Shown here in pieces: positions 1 through 12,811 of a stretch of 64,000 nt of DNA. A program made the position numbers and the translations under genes. Within the stretch, counting starts at the first letter, position 1; each line of letters begins with the position of its first letter. The DNA comes from Oscarella lobularis (Eukaryota > Porifera > Homoscleromorpha > Homosclerophorida > Oscarellidae): NCBI RefSeq assembly GCF_947507565.1, contig NC_089186.1, forward strand, positions 2,170,001 through 2,234,000, written 5' to 3'. A model generated the notes under the pieces. It was given only the letters and a program-made list of their open reading frames with translations. It was not told the DNA's origin and made no database searches.

Positions 1-150
1 TTCATGTGGTGAGAGCGGACGACAAACGAAGAACAATTCGCCGTGTCAAAGAAGCCGGAACCGATATCAACAAAGTAGGCGTGAACCAATTAGCTACACC
101 TCCTCCACAGGATCCGGCGCACAGGATCTCGATCATACCACTAATTGCGA

Positions 151-787
151 ATGCATCGCGTTTTCGTCTACGGAACTTTAAAGCGCGGCCAACGCAACAA
201 CGCATGGCTCACGAATCCAGCGCACGGCGCGTCGCAATTCGTCGACGCGGCAACAACTCGCGATCCCTATCCCCTAATCGCCTATCCTCCCTTCAGCATC
301 CCCTTCCTGCTCGACGCGATCAATCATCCCAACGCAAAGGCAAGACATAGGGGGGAAGCACGCGCGCGAGAAAGAAAAACGTAAAATGAGACCCGGCTGG
401 GGGCGTGTCTCTACTTAGAGAGTCCACGGCGAGATATATGACGTCAACGACGCCATGTTGGCGTCGCTAGACATGCTCGAATTCGAAGGGGATTGGTACA
501 GTCGCTCGCCAATCGACGTCGTTCGAACGAGCGACGGCACGACGACGTCGACGACGAGTTGCATGACTTACATGCTTCGCGACTTCGATTCGCGTCTTTT
601 GGATATGAATTTCGTCGATTCGTACGACGAAGCGAAAGCGCCCGTTCTACGACCTCGACAACCGAGTCAAGTCGTCGACGTGATGATGGAAACGCGAAAG
701 AAACGACTCGGCGAAGACGCGACGGAAGTGAGACGAAATCTCAGCGAAAGAATGGAAGCGCTACTTCGAAAAATACAGAAGAAATAG
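151..787 (+). CDS. GGACT: Gamma-glutamylaminecyclotransferase-like protein (GGACT family)
   Basis: Two exons, 151-339 and 419-787, give about 186 residues. The start at 151 puts the family signature FVYGTLKRGQ at residues 4-13. After it come the PYPLIA and IPFLL blocks and, across the splice, the GEIYDV and LDMLEFEG blocks of the AIG2/GGCT fold; the Glu in this region is the likely general acid/base. In animals GGACT releases 5-oxoproline from gamma-glutamyl-lysine cross-link remnants in the cytosol. The intron is GC-AG: AAG|GCAAGA at 340 and TTAG at 418. It keeps frame exactly. The C-terminus runs about 45 residues past the usual end, with an Arg/Lys/Glu-rich amphipathic tail of unknown role. 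It converges with MCM6, with 88 bp between the stop codons. The family call is firm; the exact substrate is inferred. Confidence 0.8.
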
Positions 788-875
788 AATCCGAGACGGT
801 TTTTTTCTCCCACGTGCGATTTTAATTGATATTAAACAGCAAAATTATGTTAATCCATGAGACCCCCGTTGCTTC

Positions 876-4250
<3,375 letters not shown>

Positions 4251-4352
4251 GGGCGGCGCGGGAAAAGAACGCGGGAAATAGCACGTGGGGTGTAAAACTA
4301 CCCGTAACCGAGAAACGCCCGGATAAAAATATATTTTAGTACTAGTGTTTCT

Positions 4353-5828
4353 CTATGCTTCTTTGTATACAACCGGTGCCCTGACTGGTCTGTCTAATAG
4401 TCGAACGACGGGAGATCCTGCGTGTAGTGTACCGCTACCATGGTTACCATCCTCTTTTGCTTGTCCCAAAGGGTAGAGTCGTCGTTCCGCGGAAACGATT
4501 CCCTCACCCGGAGAATTACGTCCAACGGAACCGGCCTTGACTTTATCGCCTTCCCGGATGATTACACCAGGCGCAGCGTCAATAGAATCAATCTGAAATA
4601 ATTAATAAATAATGATAATTTAATTGGATAGGTGTACCAAGGTTTTATGCACGGATTGATTGGATACTCTTGCGAGACTCGACGACTGACTTGGATTCGA
4701 TTCTGAAAGACTTTGCTTTGAAAATTGTTGAGGTACTGAAGTCCGTCTATCTGGGATGGGATTCAACACGGAAAACTTAGTCGAAATCCTACAAAAAAAT
4801 AATAAAAAATTAAAATATATTTATTTTGGAATCACCTGTGAGAAGGAAAACGAGATGGATTCAATTTGACGGCATTGAGAACATTCCCTCTACTATCATA
4901 GACAACTTGTTTGGGACCAGGCGGACGACCCATTTGAACCTGAATAAAAAATCGAAAAATAATAAAAAAGGAATCAATGATTTATTAATGGACTTGCTCT
5001 GAGTATAGATCTTGATGCGTGGAGTGGTTGATTGGCCCGTTGCTCTAGTACTGTCATTTGCGTTGCCGTTTCGCTGCCATGGTAATCCTTTGTCGTTTTC
5101 TTTTCCACGTCATCGTCAACTTTTTTTCGAATCGTTTTCTTGAGTTTTTTGGCGTTTTTTGATGCAATCTTCTTCAAAACAGATCCTCTATCCATCCCAT
5201 CAAAATCATTGACCAATTCCTCAACACAATCTTTCTCCAAATCAACACCACAACCACGAGAAATCAAATCAAAACTAATAACAAAATAAATAGGAAAAAT
5301 TCAATATTATTTTTCATTATTATTTACCGTTCTTCTTCTTTCTCTTCTTTGATTTTTTCTTCCCTAGCAACCGCCTTTCTCCTAATCGTCTTAGGAACGA
5401 CTCCCCTTGCCCACGAATCCGTTTCCGGTGCTTCGGGTTCCTCGTCTTCTTGCCAATTGACGTCCACTTCCGTGTTCAATTCGCCTTCGTCGCGTTCGAG
5501 AAATTGCCATTCGACGATTTGTTCGACGATTTCGCGCGCCCATTCGACTGTGTAGGGATAAACGAGTCGTTCGATTTCCCGGCTGTAGACGAGATCCCAC
5601 GCTGAGAAGACTAGATCGTCGAGAATTTCGGCGACCACGTCTGCGTTTGACTCGTTTTCTAATAATTCGGTCCTGGGAGAGAGGGTGGAGTCGAAAACAA
5701 ATGCGATTTCGTTCGGTTTACCAGTCGTTTTCGGTAAATCGACCCGGAACGACTTCTCTTACGGGTGGAGGACAGGGGACGGCGGCCGGCGGAGCTTTTT
5801 CTCGCACTCCCGACTTCGATTTGTTCAT
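4353..5828 (-). CDS. C2orf81-like protein (uncharacterised conserved animal family)
   Basis: Start at 5828; exons 5722-5828, 5328-5672 and 4998-5274, then two or three more down to the stop at 4353-4355. The N-terminus holds REVVPGRFTENDW, then VVAEILDDL, WQFLERDEGE, WQEDEEP and TDSWARG. These correspond block by block to human C2orf81 (VPGRLTEAEW, EWRFLARDEGE, GEDEEP, TDSWAQG). Splicing of 5673-5721 completes the Trp codon in the first block. A Lys/Glu-rich linker and a Ser/Gln-rich C-terminal half follow; no enzyme motif is visible and the function is unknown. The intron at 4940-4997 has a GC donor (AGA|GCAAGT) and an AG acceptor and restores frame. The gene is divergent from the deoxynucleoside kinase (218 bp between starts). 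Identification rests on remembered family sequence. Confidence 0.72.
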
Positions 5829-6046
5829 TTCCTGGTTAGAAAGCGAGGTCTTTGCAGAACTACACGGGTGGCCTTAGTAACGGCCAACAACGCATGCTCC
5901 GACAAAACGCCCGGAAACACAATACATGGCGCGAGAACAACGAGCTCGTCTAAGATCACATGAAAATTCAGCACGAATATTTTCAACCAACCAGAGAGCT
6001 ATTGCTCGTCTGAAGGGTTTATTATCCGTGGATAGACAGATCATAG
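5829..6046. promoter_or_regulatory. Divergent promoter between C2orf81-like and TK2-like genes
   Basis: The 218 bp between two opposing start codons must hold both promoters and both 5' UTRs. I see no clear TATA box or other canonical motif; the assignment rests on gene orientation alone. Confidence 0.4.
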
Positions 6047-7271
6047 ATGGACAGATCAGGTGCACCTCGCGCATGCGCCGTTTTGAACAAGCAAGTCGGC
6101 GCGAAATTTCGTCAATCCTTCGTTCTCTCGCAACGAAGCTCGTTCTTTTCGCAGCAAGTATTCCTATTCGGAACAATTACAACTATGATTGGCATTCGCG
6201 ACGTCGAAGTCGACTTCAAAGAACCGAATCAGAAGTTCAAGGTTCGAATTCGGAATTTGACACGTCGCGAAAAGCTAGGCGTCATCGCGCGCAATAGATT
6301 GCCATAGAAGGCAACATAGCGAGTGGCAAATCGACTCTACTGAACCATTTCGCGACGAAAGAAGACGCAGAAGTAAGAAACTCAAAAAATTGATATTACG
6401 GCAGACACCTAATTGCAACTATAGGCCGCGTTCGAGCCGGTAGACAAGTGGCAGGACGTCGGAGGCAAAAATCTGCTGGTAATCTCTAATTAATAATATT
6501 TATTTATTTATTTATTTACCTCTCAAGGGTTTGATGTACGAGGATAAGGAACGATGGTCGTTCATGTTTCAGTCCTACGTTCTTCTCACTATGATGGAAG
6601 TCCATTGTAAGGATCAGGTATTAAAGAAAATAATTAATTAAAGATTAAATAAATTATGAGTCTCTCTCTAGACTAAGCCCCTTTATATGTTGGAACGAAC
6701 TGCATACGGGGGTCGATATTGCTTCGTGGAAAATCTCCGCAAAAGGCAAAGCAGCCAATAAAATATTTTAAAATAATTAATTAATTATTAGTGGGTCTCT
6801 TGACTTGGCGGAGTACACTTGCTACACGGAATGGTTCGATTGGATAATGAAAACTCGTCGACCCCAACTCGATTTGATTGGTAAAATATAATCAATTAAT
6901 CAAATTAATTAATTAATTAATTAATAATTTTAGTCTACCTGCGCACTTCCCCGGAAGTGTGCCACAGACGTCTTCGAGAACGCGCGCGAAATGAGGAAGT
7001 CTCCGTTTCCCTTGACTACCTCAAGTCCCTACACGATTGCTATGAAAATTGGCTTGGAAATCCCGACAATCACAGTTGGCATGGCAACTGCCCGGTCCTG
7101 ATTTTGAACGGGGATCGCGACGTTCATTCGCACGCGAATCTTTTCGAAACGATGCGTGACGAAATTCTGGAAAATTTGGCCTATGAGAATCCCCTATGCC
7201 AAACCCCACCCACTACAAATTCAGTCGCTTTTCCGCTCGCCGGAAAAGTGAGACGAAATCTCGAACTTTAG
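6047..7271 (+). CDS. TK2: Deoxynucleoside kinase, TK2/dNK type
   Basis: Phosphorylates deoxynucleosides in the salvage pathway. Exon 1 is 6047-6241 and exon 2 begins at 6298; the join gives [16 protein letters not shown], with the P-loop GNIASGKS in exon 2. Further exons carry [11 protein letters not shown], the LMYEDKERW block, the [15 protein letters not shown] segment (dNK-family DRS/ERS motif), [12 protein letters not shown] and [20 protein letters not shown] with the LID arginines. The stop is at 7269-7271. The roughly 65-residue N-terminus upstream of the P-loop is Arg/Ser/Phe-rich with few acidic residues and could be a mitochondrial targeting signal, as in animal TK2. That is inference, and an internal Met (TTMIGIRD) could start a cytosolic form. 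Tandem AATAAA signals follow the stop. Confidence 0.88.
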
Positions 7272-7275
7272 CCAA

Positions 7276-7285
7276 AATAAATAAA
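7276..7285 (+). promoter_or_regulatory. Polyadenylation signal of the TK2-like gene
   Basis: Two overlapping AATAAA hexamers begin 5 bp after the stop codon, which implies a 3' UTR of only tens of bases. The stop codon of the convergent protease gene is 32 bp away, so the two 3' ends must overlap. Confidence 0.6.
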
Positions 7286-7303
7286 CAAAAACAAACAATA
7301 TTT

Positions 7304-9409
7304 TTAATCTGATTGGGGTAGAATACTTTCCACTGTATCCAAAATCATTTCCAATCGAATAATGACGTCGATTCCCGTCGCGACGAACGATCCGACGCGC
7401 GTACGAATATTTCGCGACCACGCGCGCAGCAACGCCGCCTCCGCGTCGTCGATCTGATCGAGTCCAAGTTGACACAATCGATCGAGAAGCGCGTCGCTCA
7501 GCTGCTTGGGATGGTAGCGCGTTTCCAGCCAAACGCTGAGCAGTACAACGTACTCGCTCTTGTCAAACCCATCCTCAGTATCTATGAGTAATATTTATTT
7601 ATGTAGGAGACAGGTTGTAGCCACTAAACAATAGAGGCGGGAGTTTCTAGTTTCTAAATAAGGAAGGCGAGAGTTCCTAGTTGCTAAACAATGAAGGCGA
7701 GAGTTTCTAGTTTCTAAACAATGAAGGCGAGAGTGCCTAGTTTCTAAACAATGAAGGCGAGAGTTCCTAGTTGCTAAACAATGAAGGCGAGAGTTTCTAG
7801 TTTCTAAATAAGGAAGGCGAGAGTTCCTAGTTGCTAAACAATGAAGGCGAGAGTTTCTAGTTGCTAAACAATGAAGGCGAGAGTTTCTAGTTTCTAAATA
7901 AGGAAGGCGAGAGTTCCTAGTTGCTAAACAATGAAGGCGAGAGTTTCTAGTTTCTAAACAATGAAGGCGAGAGTGCCTAGTTTCTAAATAAGGAAGGCGA
8001 GAGTTCCTAGTTGCTAAACAATGAAGGCGAGAGTTCCTAGTTGCTAAACAATGAAGGCGAGAGTGCCTAGTTTCTAAATAAGGAAGGCGAGAGTTCCTAG
8101 TTGCTAAACAATGAAGGTGAGAGTTCCTAGTTGCTAAACAATGAAGGCGAGAGTTCCTAGTTGCTAAACAATGAAGGCGAGAGTGCCTAGTTTCTAAATA
8201 AGGAAGGCGAGAGTTCCTAGTTGCTAAATAAGGAAGGCGAGAGTTTCTAGTTGCTACACAGTAGAGGCGCGAGGTCTGTAGTTGCTACACAGTAGAGGCG
8301 GTGCATGATAGGCAAGTGAGAGTCAGGGCCGGAGCAGAACACTGGGTATATAGCTTTTACCTGTTTTCTTTTCGCTTTCTTGTAGGTCCTAAATAAGTAT
8401 TCTAATTAGAGTCTAGTCTGTGTATCCTTTGGCTCACTTCGACGTGTTTATTAAAACTAGTTATTAGACTATGAATCGTCTCTTTCGCCATTTCGCGTTT
8501 CAAATTCGTGTTTCCCGAGCAACAGTGCGCGAGCATGAGAACGACGTTCTTTTGATCTTCGTATGCTTGAACCGTCTCCTCTTTCTCCTTCAGCGTCCAA
8601 CCGCGGCCTTTTCGCTTTCGATGATCTTCCTCTTTTTCGTCCATTATCAATTTTAATTCGTCGGGAGTTGCCGTCAGTACGGGAACGTTGTACGAATCAA
8701 AATAGATTAAATTTACTCGGGAGGCGATTTTTTGTACGAAAACCGCCACCCAGTGATTCGTAACACCTAATATAAAAGATAAAGAACTTTGGCTCTGTGA
8801 ACGGAACCGATCTATGGACTCTTGCACGACTAAAACGTCGCTAACGTCACTTAGCAACGAACCATAGGCATACTAGAATAAATTAATTAATTTTAATTAA
8901 AATCAATAATATAATTTTTTAATTCTTCTTACCTGTAAGACTTGGATTTGACTGTTTGTGTCTAGCACTTGGGAGTCGTGTCTTAGCACGTGTTCCAAAT
9001 ACGTTCGTTCCATCAAGCCCGAACAGATATCCCGCTCGGTCCACGGCCACCAGTTGTTCTCTCGCGACGATCTTTCGAGGAGAAGTCGAATCGACGTCCA
9101 GTATCGACGCCAAAGGGGAAGGGATTGCGTTAGCGAAGCCGGGTTTCTTTCCTCGAGGCACCAGAGTATGTTGCGGAGGGCGTAGTGGCCGCAGTAGCCG
9201 CCTCGCTTCTGATCGACGCATCGCGGCTGGAGAACGAGCGTCTTTTCGCTCGATTCGAGTCGCGATATGATTTCAGCTTCCGGGCTTTCGGATAGAATCG
9301 TCGAAATGTCCGTCGCGAGAGGAAATTGCTCGATGTGCGAGCTAAAGAGTATATCGTCGACCATTTCGTCGACTAAGGTACGCATCTTCAGCGCAATATC
9401 CTCATCCAT
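7304..9409 (-). CDS. Putative papain-like cysteine protease, family not recognised
   Basis: Proposed exons are 8933-9409, 8438-8872 and 7304-7573. Exon 1 starts MDEDIALKM and contains GGYCGHYALRN, a Cys in a helix-start context typical of papain-fold enzymes. Exon 2 contains VTNHWVAVFVQ (His) followed by LIYFDSYN (Asp/Asn). The order Cys, His, Asp fits a papain-like protease or deubiquitinase fold. A charged helical segment rich in Glu and Lys follows (DEKEEDHRKRKG). The last exon is joined by inference: the exon 2 donor GAA|GTGAGC is strong and in phase with an acceptor at 7574, giving HVE|DGFDKSEYVV, but the intron of 864 bp is unusually long here and contains the minisatellite. If not joined, the gene stops at 8402. 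Substrate and family are unknown. Confidence 0.5.
7607..8309. repeat. 30-bp minisatellite, about 23 units, two unit classes
   Basis: The unit is 30 bp, with the core AAGGCGAGAGTTCCTAG preceded by either TTGCTAAACAATG (class A) or TTTCTAAATAAGG (class B). Internal units are in perfect 30-bp register and differ by only one to a few bases. Edge units are diverged (CACTAAACAATAGAGGCG at the left, CTACACAGTAGAGGCG at the right), as expected from homogenisation of the centre. It lies in the proposed last intron of the protease gene. Confidence 0.95.
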
Positions 9410-9519
9410 CGACGGAGAAATTCGCTATTCAACTCGCGCTAAGTACACGTGACATAACCTTGTGGACGACAAAGCCCCTTAGAGGGTATCTATACGGGAC
9501 AGCGCTGCAATCACGTGTC

Positions 9520-9935
9520 AGATGACGTGTACATTGTGCAACGCCATTTTTCATCGTCCGCTTTCCTCGGAATCCTCGCATCTTTTCGCCGTTTTACGCT
9601 CGCGAAGGAACTTCTGCTGCATTTAAACAACGTTCCGATTGCGTCTTTAATCTTTCGAGACTTCGCGCGATCCCAACGAAGACAAATCGCCGATCTAAGT
9701 AAGTTGAAGTTTAGAAAGGGCTTTGGCGTTTCTATTGAGTTCTATTCCTAGGAGATAATGCTTCTCGAAAAAAGACTTCGTTTTTTAGTACGGGACGGCA
9801 TGACACGTGTCGCGCTTTTTCTTCATCGCCCGCTTTCCTCGTGTCTTTCTCGCGTCTTTTCGCTGTTTCCGCGAGCGAAACGACCCTCTGTTGCTTTTAG
9901 ACAATGTATGCTATCGTTTCGAATTTCTAGACTTC
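9520..9935. repeat. Diverged direct duplication, period about 267 bp
   Basis: Copy 1 (about 9520-9668) and copy 2 (about 9795-9935) share CCGCTTTCCTCG, then CATCTTTTCGCCGTTT versus CGTCTTTTCGCTGTTT, then GCGAAGGAAC versus GCGAAACGAC, and end in TTTC(G)AGACTTCG versus TTTCTAGACTTCG. The similarity is clear but imperfect. One copy falls in each of the first two proposed exons of the plus-strand noncoding unit. Confidence 0.65.
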
Positions 9936-10194
9936 GTTCTTAGGACTTTTCATCGTAGAAACGACTCGCGTAGCGAAAGAAACCTAAAGAGCTTAAAAAT
10001 GCACCTCTGGTAAGCGAAGAATTCCGAATGAAATGTATTTGTGCGTTTCCCTTAGATTGACGAGCTTCCCGTATCAAAATGAAAAAGACGTTATTTTTTA
10101 CTGCATGGCATTTCGAAATTTTGTAGTGCATGCGCATTTGGGAGCGGGAGGGAAGAGAAAATCCGGGTTTGTACGTCGCGACGCTAGATTAGGC

Positions 10195-10375
10195 GCAATT
10201 TAGTTTAGGTGCTGTAGGGTCGCGTGGTCGCGTGCAGCTAGTACTCGCGTGCTAGTAGGTCGCGTGCGCGTGCTACTGTATATAGGGTCGCGTAGTGGTA
10301 GGGCAGGTAGGTTTAGCGTAGGGTAGGTTAGGTTAGCTAGGTGTAGAGTAGGCTAGCGTAGGGAAACCAGAAGCA
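10195..10375. repeat. GT/AGG-rich low-complexity tract
   Basis: Irregular reiterations of GGTCGCGTG and GTAGGTTAG-like words. There is no fixed period and no gene. It lies just before the back-to-back polyadenylation hexamers. Confidence 0.6.
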
Positions 10376-10389
10376 TGGTACAGACATTT

Positions 10390-11260
10390 TATTTCAATAA
10401 AAAATTTGAAAAAATTGACATAGTCTCTCTCTCACTTCAGGCAGTTTTTGTTGAAGAGGTCATGCCCAGGACCCCAAGAGCAGTTTTTTGAAGGGGTCTT
10501 GCTCAGGACCCGTATGAGCAGTTTTTTGACGGGTCTTGCTCAGGACCTGTATGAGCAGTTTTTTGACGGGTCTTGCTCAGGACCCGTATGAGCAGTTTTT
10601 TGACGGGTCTTGCTCAGGACCCGTATGAGCAGTTTTTTGACGGGTCTTGCTCAGGACCCCGGATTTCCTACAAAAAACAAGCAATTAATTAGAAATAATT
10701 TCTGTGGCGTACCTCATTCTTATGATATTCGAAACGATTCAGAAGCCTATTTCGAAGAACGCCGAGAGAAACTGTCATTCAGAAAAAAAAGTAGAAAACG
10801 CGCCGGGGCCCCTTTCGAGGAACATACGCATTCGAAGCTCGATTTCGACGAGGACCGTTGCATGAAAAGTCAGCGAGACCCCTTCGCGACGAAACAACAA
10901 ACGCAACGCGTATAGGAGAGCGAAGAACGTTACAAAGAAGAGGTCTAAGCTGCTGAATCAGCTTCGCGACGTAAAATCGCGAAAAAGCGTTCCACGAGTC
11001 CGCGATCAGAACGCAATAGAAGAGTAGGACCAAAGGAGAAAGAGAAAAGGATAACGAACGACGAAGAGAAGCGAGTTCGTTCGAAAAGGGGCCCCTGGAA
11101 TCAGCGCGCCCGAAATCGCTGCATAAACAACTCACCTGCAGTCCTGTAGTCTTCATAGTCGTTTCGCTGGCCGCTGTGAAGTGAAAAACACCCGAAAAAG
11201 AGGGAGAAACAGGAGCCGTGCACGTTGCAAGTTGAAACGTTGTGCGAATGATCACGTGGC
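10390..11260 (-). ncRNA. Candidate spliced noncoding transcript (minus strand) carrying the hairpin repeats
   Basis: On the minus strand there is an ideal donor CTGCAG|GTGAGT at about 11140. A second donor GAG|GTACGC at 10712 pairs with the acceptor TTTTTTGTAG at 10668, giving a 45-bp intron. Minus-strand AATAAA is at 10388-10393. The proposed last exon consists mostly of the 37-bp hairpin repeats and cannot be coding, because the repeat rotates frame and meets stops. A 158-codon open frame (10779-11255) crosses the first donor and resembles nothing I know; it is Ser/Arg/Phe-rich and may be chance. Exon 2 boundaries are unresolved. Confidence 0.3.
10441..10660. repeat. 37-bp tandem repeat with a hairpin in each unit (about 6 units)
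   Basis: Near-identical units of 37 bp, about five from 10479, follow one degenerate unit at 10441-10476. Each unit contains ACGGGTC, an 8-base spacer TTGCTCAG, then GACCCGT. This is a perfect 7-bp inverted repeat, next to a T6 run (AGCAGTTTTTTG). The first full unit has GGGGTC instead of CGGGTC. Confidence 0.9.
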
Positions 11261-11555
11261 TACGACCTCCCGGATACTCAAGTGATCCACTATATACGTC
11301 GAAAATTTATTAGGCAATTTCGCATACGATTAAAATCAAATATCATTTCATTACTTTTGTGGCGTAGTGACTTCAAGTGACGCAAGTGCAGAGGCTAGTT
11401 TTGATGGAGAAACGCTCACATTAGCCCCAAGGGCCATTCTCCTGAGGCGTAGTCATGGGAACGGGAAGGGTAGACGAAAACGACGCCAGCGTACAGGAAT
11501 CGACGAAGAAGAGGCAACCTCACTGAAAAAAGATCCCAAAAATGTGTTTAATTAA
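11261..11555. other. Spacer downstream of VPS72 with no recognisable gene
   Basis: About 300 bp between the end of VPS72 (minus) and the proposed minus-strand noncoding unit. It includes an open frame (about 11367-11555, plus) with low-complexity Arg/Lys/Glu content and no known domain. No polyadenylation hexamer for VPS72 stands out. Confidence 0.4.
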
Positions 11556-12554
11556 TTAAATCACTGTATTTGTATTCGTTTTAAAATGCCTAGCAGCCGT
11601 CGTCATATTACGTATTCGGTCCTTGTTCACCAGCACGCCGAGCGAACCTCGACTATGATACTGCCTTATGATTCTAAACGCTTGCACGTTCGCATAGGGC
11701 ATACCGGTAAGCGGATCCTTATAACGAGCCGGCAAACCGGTCACAACGCAATGATCGCGCGAAACCTCGACGGGTTTATCACGTGGGAAATAATCGAACG
11801 TGTCGACGTCACAAAACGTCACGAAATTACGCGAATGCGGCGGCAACGACTCCTCCCCCTCTACGTCATCTCCCATGGAGACGGATTGCGATCGAATATA
11901 CGGGCCCTCTATGCAGTGTTTTTTTACTATTGACTTAGCGCGCTTTCTCTCTTCTTCCAATTGGATATAGACGTTCAACGAGGCGAGATTTTCCTCCTCA
12001 GTCACTTTGGCCTGTTCGAGCAACTCTTCCTGGGACATTTTCACGGCGACAATGCGTCGTTTTGGCGTTCGACTTTGTCTTTTCACTTCGTCGATTTCGA
12101 GTCGAACTTTTAACGCTTCGCTGTTTTCTTTCACCGAGGTGCGTGCCGACTTTCTACGACGTCCCGTATGCTCTCTGTCGTCGTCGTCTTCGTCGTCGGT
12201 GTCGTCGCCCATGACGACGACTCTCTGTTTTGGTTTTCTCTTTTTTGGAGGTGGCGCCTTCTTTGGGGGTCCCGACGCCTTTTTTCGCATGTACGACGGT
12301 ACGGGCTTCTTCTTTGGACGCTTTTCCGTCTCTTCGTTGTCCGATGTCGGCTCTGCGCGCTCGTTTTCTGGGTTATCGAAGTCGGAATCGACCGAATCGC
12401 TCGAATCCGAGTCGTTTGAGTCGAATTCGTCGTCGTTTGGCTCCTCTTCGAAGCCTCCGAACGCCGTTTTGTAAAACTCGTCGTCGACTTCGTCCTGAAC
12501 GAGCCGTCCCATGCGATTGCCGGCCGTCGAACGACGCGAACGTTGAGCAGCCAT
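11556..12554 (-). CDS. VPS72: VPS72/YL1 subunit of SRCAP/TIP60 chromatin remodellers
   Basis: A single uninterrupted exon of 332 residues from the Met at 12554 (MAAQRSRR). A Met 13 codons upstream is also in frame, but the chosen start places the family N-terminus (RRSTAGNRMGRL, DEFYKTAFGGF) correctly. A long acidic segment (residues about 35-70: PNDDEFDSNDSDSSDSVDSDFD) is the H2A.Z-H2B binding region. Lys/Arg-rich stretches and the SQEELLEQAKVTEEENLASL helix follow. The C-terminal YL1_C domain is VTGLPARYKDPLTGMPYAN with AFRIIRQYH. YL1 delivers H2A.Z for nucleosome exchange in the nucleus. It is divergent from the first desaturase (257 bp between starts). It lacks introns although most neighbours have many. 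Confidence 0.93.
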   Translation of the reverse strand: MAAQRSRRSTAGNRMGRLVQDEVDDEFYKTAFGGFEEEPNDDEFDSNDSDSSDSVDSDFDNPENERAEPTSDNEETEKRPKKKPVPSYMRKKASGPPKKAPPPKKRKPKQRVVVMGDDTDDEDDDDREHTGRRRKSARTSVKENSEALKVRLEIDEVKRQSRTPKRRIVAVKMSQEELLEQAKVTEEENLASLNVYIQLEEERKRAKSIVKKHCIEGPYIRSQSVSMGDDVEGEESLPPHSRNFVTFCDVDTFDYFPRDKPVEVSRDHCVVTGLPARYKDPLTGMPYANVQAFRIIRQYHSRGSLGVLVNKDRIRNMTTAARHFKTNTNTVI

Positions 12555-12811
12555 TTTTCCTCGATGTCCCGGAAGTACAGGCGCACGTGACAAGTACCCC
12601 GCACTTTTATCGAATCATCGAATTTGTATTTGGAACTGGGGGAGTCACCGCAAAGCAGTGCCAACCGCCCGCGACAAACTTGCATATGATTCGAAATCGT
12701 GTGACGAGAGCACCGGTAAATGAACAATGCGCAAGGCCCCTCCCACTAAGTTCACCTCATGTCATGTGAACAGCTAGCATCACGCCACTTGCACCACAAA
12801 CTTTTTCGCGA

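Larger units (their letters stand above)
9500..10420 (+). ncRNA. Candidate spliced noncoding transcript (plus strand)
   Basis: No conserved protein is visible, but the stretch looks like a gene. There is a strong donor (TAA|GTAAGT, about 9699), an acceptor TTCCTAG near 9751, a second donor (CTG|GTAAGC, about 10013), an acceptor CCCTTAG near 10055, and AATAAA at 10396-10401. Open frames on this strand are at most about 78 codons, stop near the splice sites and have no recognised domain. Exons 1 and 2 contain a diverged copy of the same ~145-bp segment. It diverges from the protease gene. Transcription is inferred only. Confidence 0.3.

Noticed and set aside
7607-8309. Possible CRISPR-like array of 30-bp repeats
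   Set aside because: Units are directly tandem with no unique spacers and lie in animal DNA; it is a minisatellite.
10300-10350. GGTTAGGTTAG-like words resembling telomeric repeats
   Set aside because: No regular 6-bp period and few units; part of a longer GT/AG-rich tract, so not an interstitial telomere.
10779-11255. 158-codon minus-strand open frame as a protein gene
   Set aside because: It crosses a near-perfect CAG|GTGAGT donor and shows no known domain or codon pattern like its neighbours; kept only as part of a candidate noncoding unit.
12131-12769. Long open frames overlapping VPS72 on both strands
   Set aside because: They are low-complexity shadows of the acidic and basic VPS72 codons; only the 332-residue minus-strand frame matches a family.
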